This document shows, one piece after another, positions 45,286-54,153 of a DNA stretch of 64,000 nucleotides (position 1 is its first letter; the number at the start of each line of letters is the position of its first letter). The DNA comes from an uncultured Lachnospira sp. (GTDB taxonomy: Bacteria; Bacillota; Clostridia; Lachnospirales; Lachnospiraceae): NCBI GenBank assembly GCA_910589305.1, contig CAJUTV010000007.1:120649-184648 (forward strand), written 5' to 3'. Below the pieces are notes generated by a model. It did not search any database. It was not told where the DNA came from and worked only from the letters and a program-made list of their open reading frames with translations. Made by a program: the position numbers and the translations under genes.

Positions 45286-45487
45286 AAAATTAGATTTTCT
45301 GGTCTAAATGCTTTGGGGTAGCTCCAAGGTTGTTATATTGTAATCATTACACCACAATGTTCGGCGTCACTCGCACGGTAATCACTACTGTAACGTTTTG
45401 ACAGTAGCCTGACGGCAAAAACGTTACAGTAGTGCACCGTGCTAAAGTGTCCGAACAGAATATATGTTTGTTTGCAGAAAATCTAAT
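45286..45487 (+). ncRNA. Candidate retron msr-msd RNA
   Basis: The ends are complementary: a1 ATTAGATTTTCTG (45289-45301) and a2 CAGAAAATCTAAT (45475-45487). After a1 comes a free G and TC, then the msr part. Its first hairpin is CTTTGGGG-TAG-CTCCAAGG (45311-45329). A second is GTAA-TCA-TTAC (45340-45350) closed by TTGT/ACAA. The msd part is a long hairpin (45359-45456): GTTCGG/CCGAAC at the base, then CACT/AGTG, GCACGGT/ACCGTGC, and a perfect 17-pair inner stem (45383-45399 with 45418-45434) with an 18-base loop. This order (a1, msr, msd, a2) is that of known retrons. It runs opposite to the RT operon. Confidence 0.87.
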
Positions 45488-45502
45488 ATATCATTATTTT
45501 AT

Positions 45503-45582
45503 ATAATAGACATCTATATTTTATATCTGAACAAAGCGAGAAAAACATCGCCGTGCTGATATAAAAATTAGGTGTCTATTAT
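45503..45582. other. Second long stem-loop beside the retron RNA
   Basis: ATAATAGACA (45503-45512) pairs with TGTCTATTAT (45573-45582). The stem continues inward to 45527/45558 with one G-T pair and a 2-base internal loop, about 23 pairs in all. The 30-base loop holds a GCGA/TCGC mini-stem. It begins 15 bases after a2. It could end the retron RNA, be a second structured part of it, or be a separate element. Confidence 0.6.
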
Positions 45583-45691
45583 TGTTTTATATTAAAGTGT
45601 GCTATTGGGGCATACCAAAAACCTTTACTTCAAATTGAACTGTTAAATTTGGTGATACTTTTATAAAGTACTAAAAAAAGAAAGCAGGCAC

Positions 45692-45742
45692 AAAAAAAGA
45701 GACTGAAACGCAAAAGTTTAATGTGTTCAGTCCCTTTTTTTA
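45692..45742. terminator. Bidirectional terminator after rlmD
   Basis: GACTGAA (45701-45707) and TTCAGTC (45726-45732) pair, flanked by a run of A before and a run of T after, so it works on both strands. It ends the minus-strand rlmD transcript and anything arriving from the retron RNA side. Confidence 0.8.
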
Positions 45743-45822
45743 TTTCAAATCAAAATCAAGTTCAATGGTGGCAAACGGGTGGAAAAACCACCCTTTTCCT
45801 TTTATATAAGCCTTGAAAATCC

Positions 45823-47202
45823 TTATTTTATGCGGGATAAAAGGCAACAAGTTTCTACATGCACCGTACCCGGAAACATATCTACACAACAAGCCTGCAC
45901 GACTTCATAACCATACTTCTGCAATTCCACCAAATCTCTTGCCAAACTTGTCGGCTTACAGGAAATATAAATCATCTTAGAAACATTAAAATCTTCTCCT
46001 ATCTTTTTCAATGCCTTTGGATGCAAGCCGTCTCTAGGTGGGTCTAATACGACTAAATCTGGTTTATCTGTTATACTATCTAATGCTTTTAACACATCAT
46101 CTGCTATGAACTCACAATTATCAAGACCATTTAATACAGCGTTCATCTTAGCTGATTCCACTGCTTCCTCAACAATTTCTACTCCAATAACTTTTTTAGC
46201 AAATGGTGCAAGTATTTGAGCAATCGTTCCTGTTCCACTATATAAATCAAATACAATTTTATCTTTTGTGACACCCAAATATTCTCTTGCCTTTGAATAT
46301 AATTTTTCTGCTCCCAGTGAATTTGTTTGAAAAAACGAAAATGCTGATATTTTAAATGTCAGCCCTAATAATTCTTCTTCTATATAATCTCTTCCATATA
46401 TAATCTTTGTAGATTCATTTTTGACAACATCGGCAAGAGTATCATTAAATGTATGTAAAAATCCTACAATTTTACCTGTAAGCGGCAATTTTTTTAAAAT
46501 CTCACCTAATTCGGTCATATCATACTGTAATTGAGTTGTCGTTACTATATCCACTAATATCTGTTCTGTCTTTGTTGCACGTCTCACTAATAAATGTCTA
46601 AGATATCCTTTATGTGTCACTTTATGAAGATAAGGAATATTTTTTTCTTTAAAATAGTCTAATACTGTCATTAAAATCATATTAAAATCATTATGGACAA
46701 TTTTACATGAATTGACTGATACAATATCATATGTCGTATTTCTTTTATGCAATCCCAATGCAAGTGGACCTTCTTTGATTTCGTCTCCGAATGAATATTC
46801 CATCTTATTGCGATAGGCTTCACTTATTGGGCTAGAAATGATACCCTGAAATTCATAATTATTATTTATTACCTTATCAAGAATATCTTTTACTTGTTTT
46901 TCTTTTAATTGAACCTGCTTTTCATATTCCATAGTTTGATACACGCAGCCTCCGCATATCCCAAAATATTCACATGGCTCAACCGTCTCTAATGGGGATT
47001 TTTCTAATACTTTAATCAATCTACCTTCACATTTATCTTTTTTCTTTTTGTTTATCATAAATTCAATTTTTTGATTAGGAATTGAATTTTTAACAATAAC
47101 TTTCTTTCCATTATCTTCATTATCAGATTCCACTGCTACATATGCTTTATTGGGAAAGTCTACATACTCTACTGTTCCCTGATATATATCACCTTTTTTC
47201 AT
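45823..47202 (-). CDS. rlmD: 23S rRNA (uracil-C5)-methyltransferase, RlmD/RumA-like
   Basis: The enzyme methylates a uracil in 23S rRNA. An N-terminal TRAM domain (2-60) is followed by the 4Fe-4S cysteines of CEYFGICGGC near residue 75. Next come the SAM-binding FDLYSGTGTIAQ near 310, DPPRDGLHPKAL near 380, and the catalytic cysteine in ISCKPTSLARD near 405. I start at ATG 47202, preceded by AAAGGAA; earlier in-frame sequence is repeat-derived and hydrophobic. Without an alignment, the target base (U1939, or another site as with RlmCD) is not certain. Confidence 0.88.
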   Translation of the reverse strand: MKKGDIYQGTVEYVDFPNKAYVAVESDNEDNGKKVIVKNSIPNQKIEFMINKKKKDKCEGRLIKVLEKSPLETVEPCEYFGICGGCVYQTMEYEKQVQLKEKQVKDILDKVINNNYEFQGIISSPISEAYRNKMEYSFGDEIKEGPLALGLHKRNTTYDIVSVNSCKIVHNDFNMILMTVLDYFKEKNIPYLHKVTHKGYLRHLLVRRATKTEQILVDIVTTTQLQYDMTELGEILKKLPLTGKIVGFLHTFNDTLADVVKNESTKIIYGRDYIEEELLGLTFKISAFSFFQTNSLGAEKLYSKAREYLGVTKDKIVFDLYSGTGTIAQILAPFAKKVIGVEIVEEAVESAKMNAVLNGLDNCEFIADDVLKALDSITDKPDLVVLDPPRDGLHPKALKKIGEDFNVSKMIYISCKPTSLARDLVELQKYGYEVVQACCVDMFPGTVHVETCCLLSRIK

Positions 47203-47278
47203 AATAAAATGATTCCTTTCGTTTACTATTAAACTTATAACTATTACAATAAATACAATAGTTAAAGAATAATTTTTA

Positions 47279-47406
47279 TAGTCAACATGGATATTTACAA
47301 TCCACTGCACTGCTTGCTTAAACTACCTAGCTATTATGGCAACGCAAATCTTCCTACTTATACCTTGTAACATTGAAGTGGAAGACTTCTTTGACAAAAT
47401 TAAATT
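47279..47406 (+). repeat. Dispersed hairpin-rich repeat, copy 3
   Basis: This is a diverged copy with blocks TAGTCAAC, TTTACAATCCACTGCA, CCTAGCTATTATGGCAACGC, CATTGAAGTGGAAGACTTC and AAAATTAAATTA. It lies in tandem, 24 bases from copy 4. It lacks the GGGTGTTTGACACCC hairpin. Confidence 0.55.
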
Positions 47407-47430
47407 ATCATAATATTTTTTATATTCTAT

Positions 47431-47579
47431 AAGTCAAAGCAGCTATTCGCAATCCGCTACGCTACTTGCTCGGGTGTTTGACACCCTAACCTCATAGCTG
47501 CTATCACAACGCAAGTCCTCACCCACCACTTATGCCTCTGCGGCATTGAAGTGGGTGGCTTCCTTGATGAGATTAAATT
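47431..47579 (+). repeat. Dispersed hairpin-rich repeat, copy 4 (most complete)
   Basis: This 149-base copy shows all parts: AAGTCAAAGCAGC, CGCAATCCGC, the hairpin GGGTGTTTGACACCC, CTCATAGCTGCTATCACAACGC, AAGTCCTCACCC, and the last hairpin ATGCC-TCTGC-GGCAT closed by CACTT/AAGTG, ending GATGAGATTAAAT. No open frame lies inside. Confidence 0.65.
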
Positions 47580-47660
47580 ACTTTTTTCATAATGAATCAC
47601 TTCAATATTTTAACTTATATTACTAGTTTATTCAAATTTAAAATAAAATTTTTATCACTT

Positions 47661-47766
47661 AAAAAGGACTATCACAAAATGAACTTTTCATAAAAGATGT
47701 GAATACCTACTCAATAATAGATATTACATCTTTATAAAACCATTCATTCTGCAACAGTCCTTTAAA
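47661..47766. repeat. Long imperfect palindrome of the GGACTGTTGC type
   Basis: AAAAAGGACT and AGTCCTTT close a ~106-base imperfect palindrome with inner AAAAGATGT/ACATCTTTAT pairs. Its ends resemble the palindromes at 17548 and 19560. It may end the transcript of the acidic membrane protein gene. Nothing else is seen between 47580 and 47899. Confidence 0.5.
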
Positions 47767-47899
47767 ATCTAAACTGATTTGACTATATATTTACAATAGA
47801 TAAGACCAACAAGCAACAAAATCCTATTTTTTATGACTTGTTTCCTATGTGAAATATATCTTAACAATAACAATTGTATGCAGTCACATACGTTCATTC

Positions 47900-48157
47900 T
47901 TACTTCTCATCTTCAAATACATTATCGTCGTCATCATCATCAAAATCATCATCGAAATCGTCATCAAAATCATCTAAATAGTCTGGTGTAAAATATCTGT
48001 ATACAGCATATGCAATACATGCTACAGCGGCTACAGCACCAATTACTGCAAGAATAGCAATGATTGATTTTTCACATTTTTTGTCTTCTTCCTTCTTATG
48101 AAGAAACTCATTAATCTTACTAGCCGCAATAATTCCTTCTAACTTATCTTTGCTCAT
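47900..48157 (-). CDS. Small membrane protein with poly-aspartate tail
   Basis: The 85-residue product starts with a charged helix (MSKDKLEGIIAASKINEFL), has one membrane segment (about 31-52, IIAILAVIGAVAAVACIAYAV) and ends in a tail of aspartate/phenylalanine repeats (FDDDFDDDFDDDDDD). Ribosome site AAAGGAG lies 8 bases upstream, and an extended -10 (TGATATAAT) lies about 100 bases upstream. The function is unknown. The acidic tail could bind cations or a basic partner. Confidence 0.75.
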   Translation of the reverse strand: MSKDKLEGIIAASKINEFLHKKEEDKKCEKSIIAILAVIGAVAAVACIAYAVYRYFTPDYLDDFDDDFDDDFDDDDDDNVFEDEK

Positions 48158-48349
48158 AATTTATGCTCCTTTCGTTAATACATAGCCGAATCTTCATCTC
48201 GGCAATTTTAGGTAATGGATAATCCTTTGCTAAAATTTGTGTTAATTATATCACAAGTTAATATCATTTACTACTAATTTTTTCCATATTTTAAAATTTC
48301 TTATAATAGCTTTGTAGAAAAAATAAGTTTTTCACAATCTGATTTAATA

Positions 48350-50977
48350 CTATACCTTTTTTAACTGTGCAAATCCTGCCAGCATTTTCTTTATACCAAA
48401 ATTGTCAAATTCTACCGTAACCATATAATCTTTTGTTTTTTCTTCTATTAATCTAACAATCCCTTTACCAAACTTAACATGTGTTACTTCATCTCCAACT
48501 TTATAATTCAATTCTATAAAAGATGTATCATTTATTGGGCGATTTAATGTAGAATTTTCCCTTTTAATCTTTTTAAGTTCAGATATATCCTTAGGAAATT
48601 CTTTACCAAAACCAACTTTTTTATTCATTGTTGTATTAATATTATTGCCCAATTCATTTTTTTCTACATCACTTGAATTTTGTAAATTATTAGCATTTTT
48701 TGGACTTCCATAATTAGTCATTTTTGCCCTCAATCCTAAACCTGTTGACTTTGGCTTTGGTTTTGGATTATATGAATCATAATTGGATACATTTCCACTG
48801 CTATATCGGCTTGCTGCTGCCTTTGCGTTCATTCCAAATGGAGTGTTAAAAGAATTACTTTTTCGTACTGTTTCGCTTGACCTTAACAATGATGTTCTTT
48901 TGTTGTTTATATTTTCTATCTCCAATAAAAAATGAGGAATTTCTTGTACAAATCGAGACACTTTATTAAGCTGTGCTTCTCCTCGAATCATTCTCACATT
49001 AGCACCTGTTATTGTCAATTCATTCTGCGCTCTCGTTATACCAACATAGCAAAGACGTCTCTCTTCTTCCACATCCATTGGGTCATCAGATGTAATACTC
49101 ATATAACTTGGAAATAATCCATCTTCAAGTCCTGTCATATATACAATAGGAAATTCCAAGCCTTTTGCACTGTGCAACGTCATCAGCATCACTTGATTTC
49201 CATTTTGATTCATATTATCAATATCGGATATCAATGCTACTTCTGCTAAAAATGCGCTAAGCGTTTTTATAGAAGCTTGCCTATTTTCATGTTCCATCTG
49301 TTCCTCAAAAATATTTATTCCACCTTGCACATTGATATTTTCATTAATCGCTATTTCATCTTCAACAATATTATTTGGTTCATCTTCAATACTAAAATTT
49401 TCATCAATAGTTGCATCTTGTGATTCATATATCACAATTTTATTGATAAGTTCATCAATATTTTCCTGCCTTGCTTCGACTTCATCTTCTGTTTCGCTTT
49501 CAGAAAGATATTCATAATATTTTATATCCTCAATAATGGTATCAGTTAATTCTCTAATAGACATATATTTTAATTTTGCTTTAAAGCCAAGTATCAATGT
49601 CACAAAATTTTCCAATTTATTTAATGCTCTTCCTATACTTGGTATCTGGTCTGCATTGCATAAAGCATCCCAAAATGTGCAGTCATTTGAATCTGCAAAA
49701 TCTTGAATCTTGTCAATTGTTGTCTGCCCTATCCCACGTTTTGGAACATTGATAATTCTCTTTACTGCTTGAGCATCACTTCCATTATCAATGGTCTTTA
49801 AGTAAGCAAGAATATCTTTTATTTCTTTGCGCTGATAAAAATTGATACCGCCATATATGCGATATGGAACATTTCTAAATATCAATTTTTCCTCAAGCAT
49901 ACGAGATTGTGCATTTGTTCTGTAAAGAATTGCTATATCATTGTAATTCCAGCCATCACGAACTTTTGCACATATACTGTCAACAACACCTTGTGCTTCC
50001 ATAAATCCATCTTCATAAAAACAAAAATGAATCTTGTCTCCCTCATCATTTTCTGTCCATAAATTTTTGGATTTTCTTCCCACATTATTGGCAATCACTG
50101 CATTTGCCGCATCCAAAATGGTTTTTGTCGAACGATAATTTTGCTCTAATTTAATAAGCATAGCATTTTCAAAAACACTCTCAAAATTTAAGATATTTTT
50201 GATGTTTGCACCTCTAAATTTATAGATGGATTGGTCGTCATCACCAACAACACAAAGATTTTCATATTTACCAGCCAAAAGACTTATTAATTTAAATTGT
50301 ATCGTATTTGTATCTTGATATTCATCAACCATAATATATTTGAACTTTTCCTGATAAAAATCAAGAACTTCCCTATCTTTTTCAAACAAATCAACAGTCA
50401 TAAATATTAAATCGTCAAAATCTAAAGCATTATTTTGTTTCAACGTTTTTTGATATTCTCTATAAACCATAGCAATTCTTTTAATATTATAATCATCACC
50501 CATTTCGCGCTCCATATCATCAGGGCTTTTATGCTCGTCCTTTGCCCTTGATATAACGCTCATAATGGTGCGCTCTTTCAGCATTTTTGTGTCAATATTT
50601 AATTTTTTGCAAACTTCTTTAATCACGCTTTTTTGGTCGTCTGTATCATAAATAGTAAAGTTATTGTCATAACCTATCCTATCAATATATCGTCTTAAAA
50701 TTCTTACACAAGTTGAATGAAACGTACTTACCCACACTCTATTGCCGCAATCAATAATATCTTCCACACGTTCTTTCATTTCTGATGCGGCTTTATTCGT
50801 AAAAGTTATCGCCAAAATATTATAAGGATTCACCTTACATTCTTCTATTAAATATGCAATTCTATATGTAAGCACACGTGTCTTTCCAGAACCAGCGCCT
50901 GCTATAATAAGAAGCGGTCCCTGCGTATGCTTAACCGCACATTTTTGCATATCATTTAATTCATCTAATTTCATCAT
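48350..50977 (-). CDS. pcrA: PcrA/UvrD-type ATP-dependent DNA helicase
   Basis: This superfamily 1A helicase unwinds DNA in repair and removes blocking proteins. Walker A AGAGSGKTRVL lies near residue 28, FTNKAASEM near 57, Walker B DEYQDTN near 220, QNYRST near 280, TLHSAKGLEF near 600 and YVGITRA near 640. The C-terminus is a Tudor-like domain (VGDEVTHVKFGKGIV), as in PcrA. An acidic insert of about 70 residues (YESQDATIDENFSIEDEP) is unusual. The start is uncertain: ATG 50977 is chosen over a TTG at 51004 because homologues begin close to MKLDELNDMQ. Confidence 0.93.
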   Translation of the reverse strand: MMKLDELNDMQKCAVKHTQGPLLIIAGAGSGKTRVLTYRIAYLIEECKVNPYNILAITFTNKAASEMKERVEDIIDCGNRVWVSTFHSTCVRILRRYIDRIGYDNNFTIYDTDDQKSVIKEVCKKLNIDTKMLKERTIMSVISRAKDEHKSPDDMEREMGDDYNIKRIAMVYREYQKTLKQNNALDFDDLIFMTVDLFEKDREVLDFYQEKFKYIMVDEYQDTNTIQFKLISLLAGKYENLCVVGDDDQSIYKFRGANIKNILNFESVFENAMLIKLEQNYRSTKTILDAANAVIANNVGRKSKNLWTENDEGDKIHFCFYEDGFMEAQGVVDSICAKVRDGWNYNDIAILYRTNAQSRMLEEKLIFRNVPYRIYGGINFYQRKEIKDILAYLKTIDNGSDAQAVKRIINVPKRGIGQTTIDKIQDFADSNDCTFWDALCNADQIPSIGRALNKLENFVTLILGFKAKLKYMSIRELTDTIIEDIKYYEYLSESETEDEVEARQENIDELINKIVIYESQDATIDENFSIEDEPNNIVEDEIAINENINVQGGINIFEEQMEHENRQASIKTLSAFLAEVALISDIDNMNQNGNQVMLMTLHSAKGLEFPIVYMTGLEDGLFPSYMSITSDDPMDVEEERRLCYVGITRAQNELTITGANVRMIRGEAQLNKVSRFVQEIPHFLLEIENINNKRTSLLRSSETVRKSNSFNTPFGMNAKAAASRYSSGNVSNYDSYNPKPKPKSTGLGLRAKMTNYGSPKNANNLQNSSDVEKNELGNNINTTMNKKVGFGKEFPKDISELKKIKRENSTLNRPINDTSFIELNYKVGDEVTHVKFGKGIVRLIEEKTKDYMVTVEFDNFGIKKMLAGFAQLKKV

Positions 50978-51424
50978 TCTATATTCTTTATTATTCCTTT
51001 CCAAACGTTTTTATAAATGCTTATTTAAAAATAATTGTAACATAGTTTTAAATTGGAGTAAATTGTAAATGGCAAGATGAATGATAGGATTAACCAACCT
51101 GATGTTTCCTATTTGTTTTATGGTTTACTTCTTACTTATAATCACTGCATATTGGACAATATTTAAACTTAAATTAATTTTTTCCAAAATAAACAAATCA
51201 TTTAATACTCTTTTACACTTTTTACAAAATCAGCAAATCAAATTTTTTATCTAAAAAATAAAAAATTGATTTTATCTTATCAAGAAAAATGCTTACTCTT
51301 AAACAACCGTTTAAATTTTACCAAAATGTCCCAAAACAACAATAATATAATAAGCAAATTAAAAAATAAATTATAAATACAAATTTGACTAAAGTACAAA
51401 ATAATAAATTCAAACTATAAAAAT
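50978..51424. other. AT-rich intergenic region
   Basis: This stretch is very AT-rich. Beyond the pcrA ribosome region I see no coding frame with a ribosome site and no strong structure. The pcrA promoter should lie in it but no single candidate stands out. Confidence 0.5.
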
Positions 51425-51499
51425 AAGGATTATGGTAATGTTAAATATTTCACAATACTTTTATCTGCGAAAATAAAAAACATTTTTACCACAATCCTT
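51425..51499 (-). terminator. Hairpin ending the pspA-ydjI transcript
   Basis: TTACCACAATCCTT (51486-51499) and AAGGATTATGGTAA (51425-51438) pair with one mismatch. On the minus strand the stem is followed by TTATTTTTATAG. It lies 130 bases after the YdjI-like gene. Confidence 0.55.
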
Positions 51500-51631
51500 T
51501 TATTCTTGTAACGAATCAGCCAAATATCCTTTAAACTTACCTGCAATCAGCACTAAGATATTGGCAACATCATAAATAACAAATAAACGGCAATCTAAAC
51601 TTACCAAACAAAACAACTACCATTTATATTT

Positions 51632-52603
51632 TTATGTAATCAACTTTTTGCCGCAATTTGAACAAAACTTTGCTCCATTCGTAGGAGTGCCGCATTCTGG
51701 ACAAAACTTAGGAACGCCACCTTGTGTGTTTTGCGAAGTTCCCTGCATACCTTGATTGGTATTATTGGCATTCATATTATTCATCATCTGCTGTCCCATT
51801 GCCATACCCATCTGAAGCTGCATCATATCACCTGCAATATTGGAGCTTCCGCCTTTGCCCATTGAATCTGCCATAGCCATCTGTGTATATCGGTTCATAT
51901 CGCCGACCATCGACTGAGAAGCCGCCTTATTCTGCATCTTTTGGACTTCTTCAGGATAATTAAAACTAGAAATACTAAAGCCTGTAATTTCAATACCTAA
52001 CTTTGATATTTCCATATCAAGGTCTGTTTTGATACCTGATGATATGTCATAAGCATTTGCCTGAAGGTTGAACATATCTTTGCCTTCTCTTGATATCCAC
52101 TTCATAAGAAGCTGGTCAAGAACCGCCACTACGCGCTCTCTTACATCATCAACCTTATACATCTGCTTAATGCCTGCAACTTTGTCAATAAGCGCAACAT
52201 AATCATTAACTTTAAAATTAAATGTTCCAAATGCTCTTATTGGCATACCTCCCGGAAGTGAAGGTGCTGGTATTGATATAGGATTCTTTGTTCCCCACTT
52301 AACGGTAAATTCTTTTGTGTTGACAAATAACACTTCCGCTCTCATTCCACTGTTAAATCCAAACTTAAACCCTTTTAAAGTTGAAAGAAATGGAATAATA
52401 TCCGATTCAATATCAAAGCTGCCTTCTTCTTTAAATATTCCTTCCATAACGCCATTATACATAAATATCGCGTCTTGACCTGGTCTGATAATAAGCTTAC
52501 TGCCTTTTTTTATCTCACGATTGGTCCATTTCCAGAAAATTATATCATCTCGATATTCTTCCCACTCAACAACATTAGCAAACTGTTTACTAAACAAACC
52601 CAT
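51632..52603 (-). CDS. SPFH-domain protein with C-terminal zinc ribbon (YdjI-like)
   Basis: The protein begins GLFSKQFANVVEWEEYRDDIIFWKW and continues KLIIRPGQDAIFMYNG, both typical of B. subtilis YdjI. An SPFH/band-7-like fold spans about 15-220. A glycine/methionine/asparagine-rich stretch (240-295) follows, and the last 25 residues form a zinc ribbon with two CxxC pairs (CPECG, CSNCG). I start at ATG 52603, with AAATGAGG upstream. It lies 96 bases after pspA. In B. subtilis, PspA with YdjGHI protects the membrane under envelope stress; the same role is inferred. Confidence 0.88.
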   Translation of the reverse strand: MGLFSKQFANVVEWEEYRDDIIFWKWTNREIKKGSKLIIRPGQDAIFMYNGVMEGIFKEEGSFDIESDIIPFLSTLKGFKFGFNSGMRAEVLFVNTKEFTVKWGTKNPISIPAPSLPGGMPIRAFGTFNFKVNDYVALIDKVAGIKQMYKVDDVRERVVAVLDQLLMKWISREGKDMFNLQANAYDISSGIKTDLDMEISKLGIEITGFSISSFNYPEEVQKMQNKAASQSMVGDMNRYTQMAMADSMGKGGSSNIAGDMMQLQMGMAMGQQMMNNMNANNTNQGMQGTSQNTQGGVPKFCPECGTPTNGAKFCSNCGKKLIT

Positions 52604-52699
52604 ATATGCCTCATTTCTTGATTTTGTTATCACATTGTATCAATATATTTACTGTATCAACAATACCATTTATTTTATTTGCAAATGCGTTTCTATTAA

Positions 52700-53383
52700 T
52701 TATAACCCCATCTTTGCCTTTAATGCTGCAAGCTCGTCATCAACTTCAGCATTGCTTGGAGTAGCATCATACTTTGCTGCAAGATTGTCAATATCAGCAT
52801 TTTCAGCAGTTTGATTCAATTCTGCCATCGCATTAGCCTCATCAAGCATCTTATTTGCCTTTGCTTCCATTTTTGAAAATGCTTCCATACTATTATTAGC
52901 ACCTGTGACACTGCTTCCAACTTTGTTAATTCTTTCCTGTGCTTTTGCAGCCTTTACAGTAGCCTTAATTGCACTTCTTCTCGATTCAAGACTCTGAATA
53001 TCCTTAACAAGTTTATCGTGCATCTGACGCATTTTATCTGCATTATTTTTAGCAATATCGTATGCTTGTTGAAGAGCTGTCTGTGTATTAACAAGTGCCT
53101 GCTTTTTCTCTAAAAATGTTCTTGCATCACTTTCATTGCCTGCCATCAAAGCTTTTTCAGCATACGTTTGCATCTTATTAATTTGCTCTGTACATTCATT
53201 CAATTCTCTTTTGGCTCTTGTCTCTTCCGCCATAACAGAAGCTGTTTCTGCCTTAACTTTCCCTAAATCACTTTCAAGATTTCTCATATACTGGTCAATC
53301 ATTTTTTCAGGGTCTTCACACTTATCAAGAAGCGCATTGATATTTGATGCCATAATGTCCTTAAATCTTGTTAAAATTCCCAT
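52700..53383 (-). CDS. pspA: PspA/IM30 family phage-shock protein
   Basis: The 227-residue protein is almost entirely helical coiled coil (MGILTRFKDIMASNINALLDKCEDPEKMIDQYMRN-type start, then long heptad stretches at 25-185). It has the N-terminal amphipathic helix that contacts stressed membranes. It matches PspA/LiaH-type ESCRT-III relatives. Ribosome site GGAGGA lies 5 bases upstream, preceded by a perfect hairpin (53399-53413). It is paired with the YdjI-like gene downstream. Confidence 0.92.
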   Translation of the reverse strand: MGILTRFKDIMASNINALLDKCEDPEKMIDQYMRNLESDLGKVKAETASVMAEETRAKRELNECTEQINKMQTYAEKALMAGNESDARTFLEKKQALVNTQTALQQAYDIAKNNADKMRQMHDKLVKDIQSLESRRSAIKATVKAAKAQERINKVGSSVTGANNSMEAFSKMEAKANKMLDEANAMAELNQTAENADIDNLAAKYDATPSNAEVDDELAALKAKMGL

Positions 53384-53398
53384 TAAATCCTCCTATCA

Positions 53399-53456
53399 GC
53401 CGCTGACTGCGGCAATATCAATTTGTAAATTCCCCCATTTTATAAAAGTAAATGGG
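53399..53456 (-). promoter_or_regulatory. Two hairpins in the pspA leader
   Basis: GCCGC-TGACT-GCGGC (53399-53413) folds 6 bases before the ribosome site. CCCATTT (53434-53440) and AAATGGG (53450-53456) form a second hairpin upstream. Either could set mRNA stability or translation. The rest of 53457-53806 shows no gene. Confidence 0.4.
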
Positions 53457-53806
53457 TCACCCAATATCATACCGCACATTTGTATCTTGTATATTTTTAT
53501 GCCAAAGAAATTGCTTATTTTTTTATCCTTATTTTGAACACTTATCTATACAACTACCAATGTTTATGTATAAAGAAATCATAACATGTGCAATAAGATA
53601 TTACAACTATTACTTTTTACAACTTTAACTTACTCTATAATATATTATTTATCGCTTTACTTTATAACTTTAATGTGTTAAACTAATTAAAAATATTATT
53701 AATGCCTTACAGCAATTTATTAACTGCTAGCTTTAAACATACCACTTCATTTATTGCCTGTAAAAATAAAATGCTCTATAATTTATAAAAATAAAAGGAA
53801 TACATT

Positions 53807-54100
53807 ATGAATGATAAATTAAAAACTTCTTCTGTTGACCTATTTGCCAATGCGCTTTTAAATCTAAAGGATAAAAACGAATGTCTTGAATTTTTAGAAG
53901 ATATCTGTACAATCAATGAAATACTATCCTTTTCACAACGATTTGAAGTAGCAAAAATGCTCAAAGACAAAAAAACTTATACAGAAATAGCCAAAGCAAC
54001 AGGTGCTTCTACAGCTACCATAAGCCGTGTAAATCGTTCTCTTATTTATGGCAATGGCAGCTATAATAAATTATTTGATAGAATTGATAACCTTTCATAA
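53807..54100 (+). CDS. YerC/YecD-family TrpR-like protein
   Basis: The 97-residue protein has the TrpR-like fold: helices LFANALLNLKDKNECLEFLEDI (11-32), EILSFSQRFEVAKMLKDKKTY (38-58), and the helix-turn-helix TEIAKATGASTATISRVNRSL (59-79). YerC-type proteins are small DNA-binding regulators of unknown target. It is convergent with the DUF1836 gene. The ribosome site before the ATG is AAAGGAA. Confidence 0.9.
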   Translation: MNDKLKTSSVDLFANALLNLKDKNECLEFLEDICTINEILSFSQRFEVAKMLKDKKTYTEIAKATGASTATISRVNRSLIYGNGSYNKLFDRIDNLS

Positions 54101-54153
54101 TTTTATGCCGCCATTGATATAAATAATATAATATTTGCCTTTCTAATTCTTAC

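Noticed and set aside
45286..45487. The retron RNA read on the minus strand, in line with the protein operon
   Set aside because: On that strand only about 18 bases lie between the first end repeat and the long hairpin, leaving no msr, and the promoter at 45252-45279 points the other way. The plus-strand reading fits the known order.
47203..47310. Hydrophobic 36-codon extension before RlmD
   Set aside because: It has no ribosome site and overlaps a dispersed repeat; the TRAM domain starts at MKKGD.
51505..51631. A 38-codon protein-like remnant after the YdjI-like gene (minus strand)
   Set aside because: A stretch ending AGKFKGYLADSLQE looks protein-like, but it has an upstream stop, no ribosome site and no family I recognise; it may be chance.
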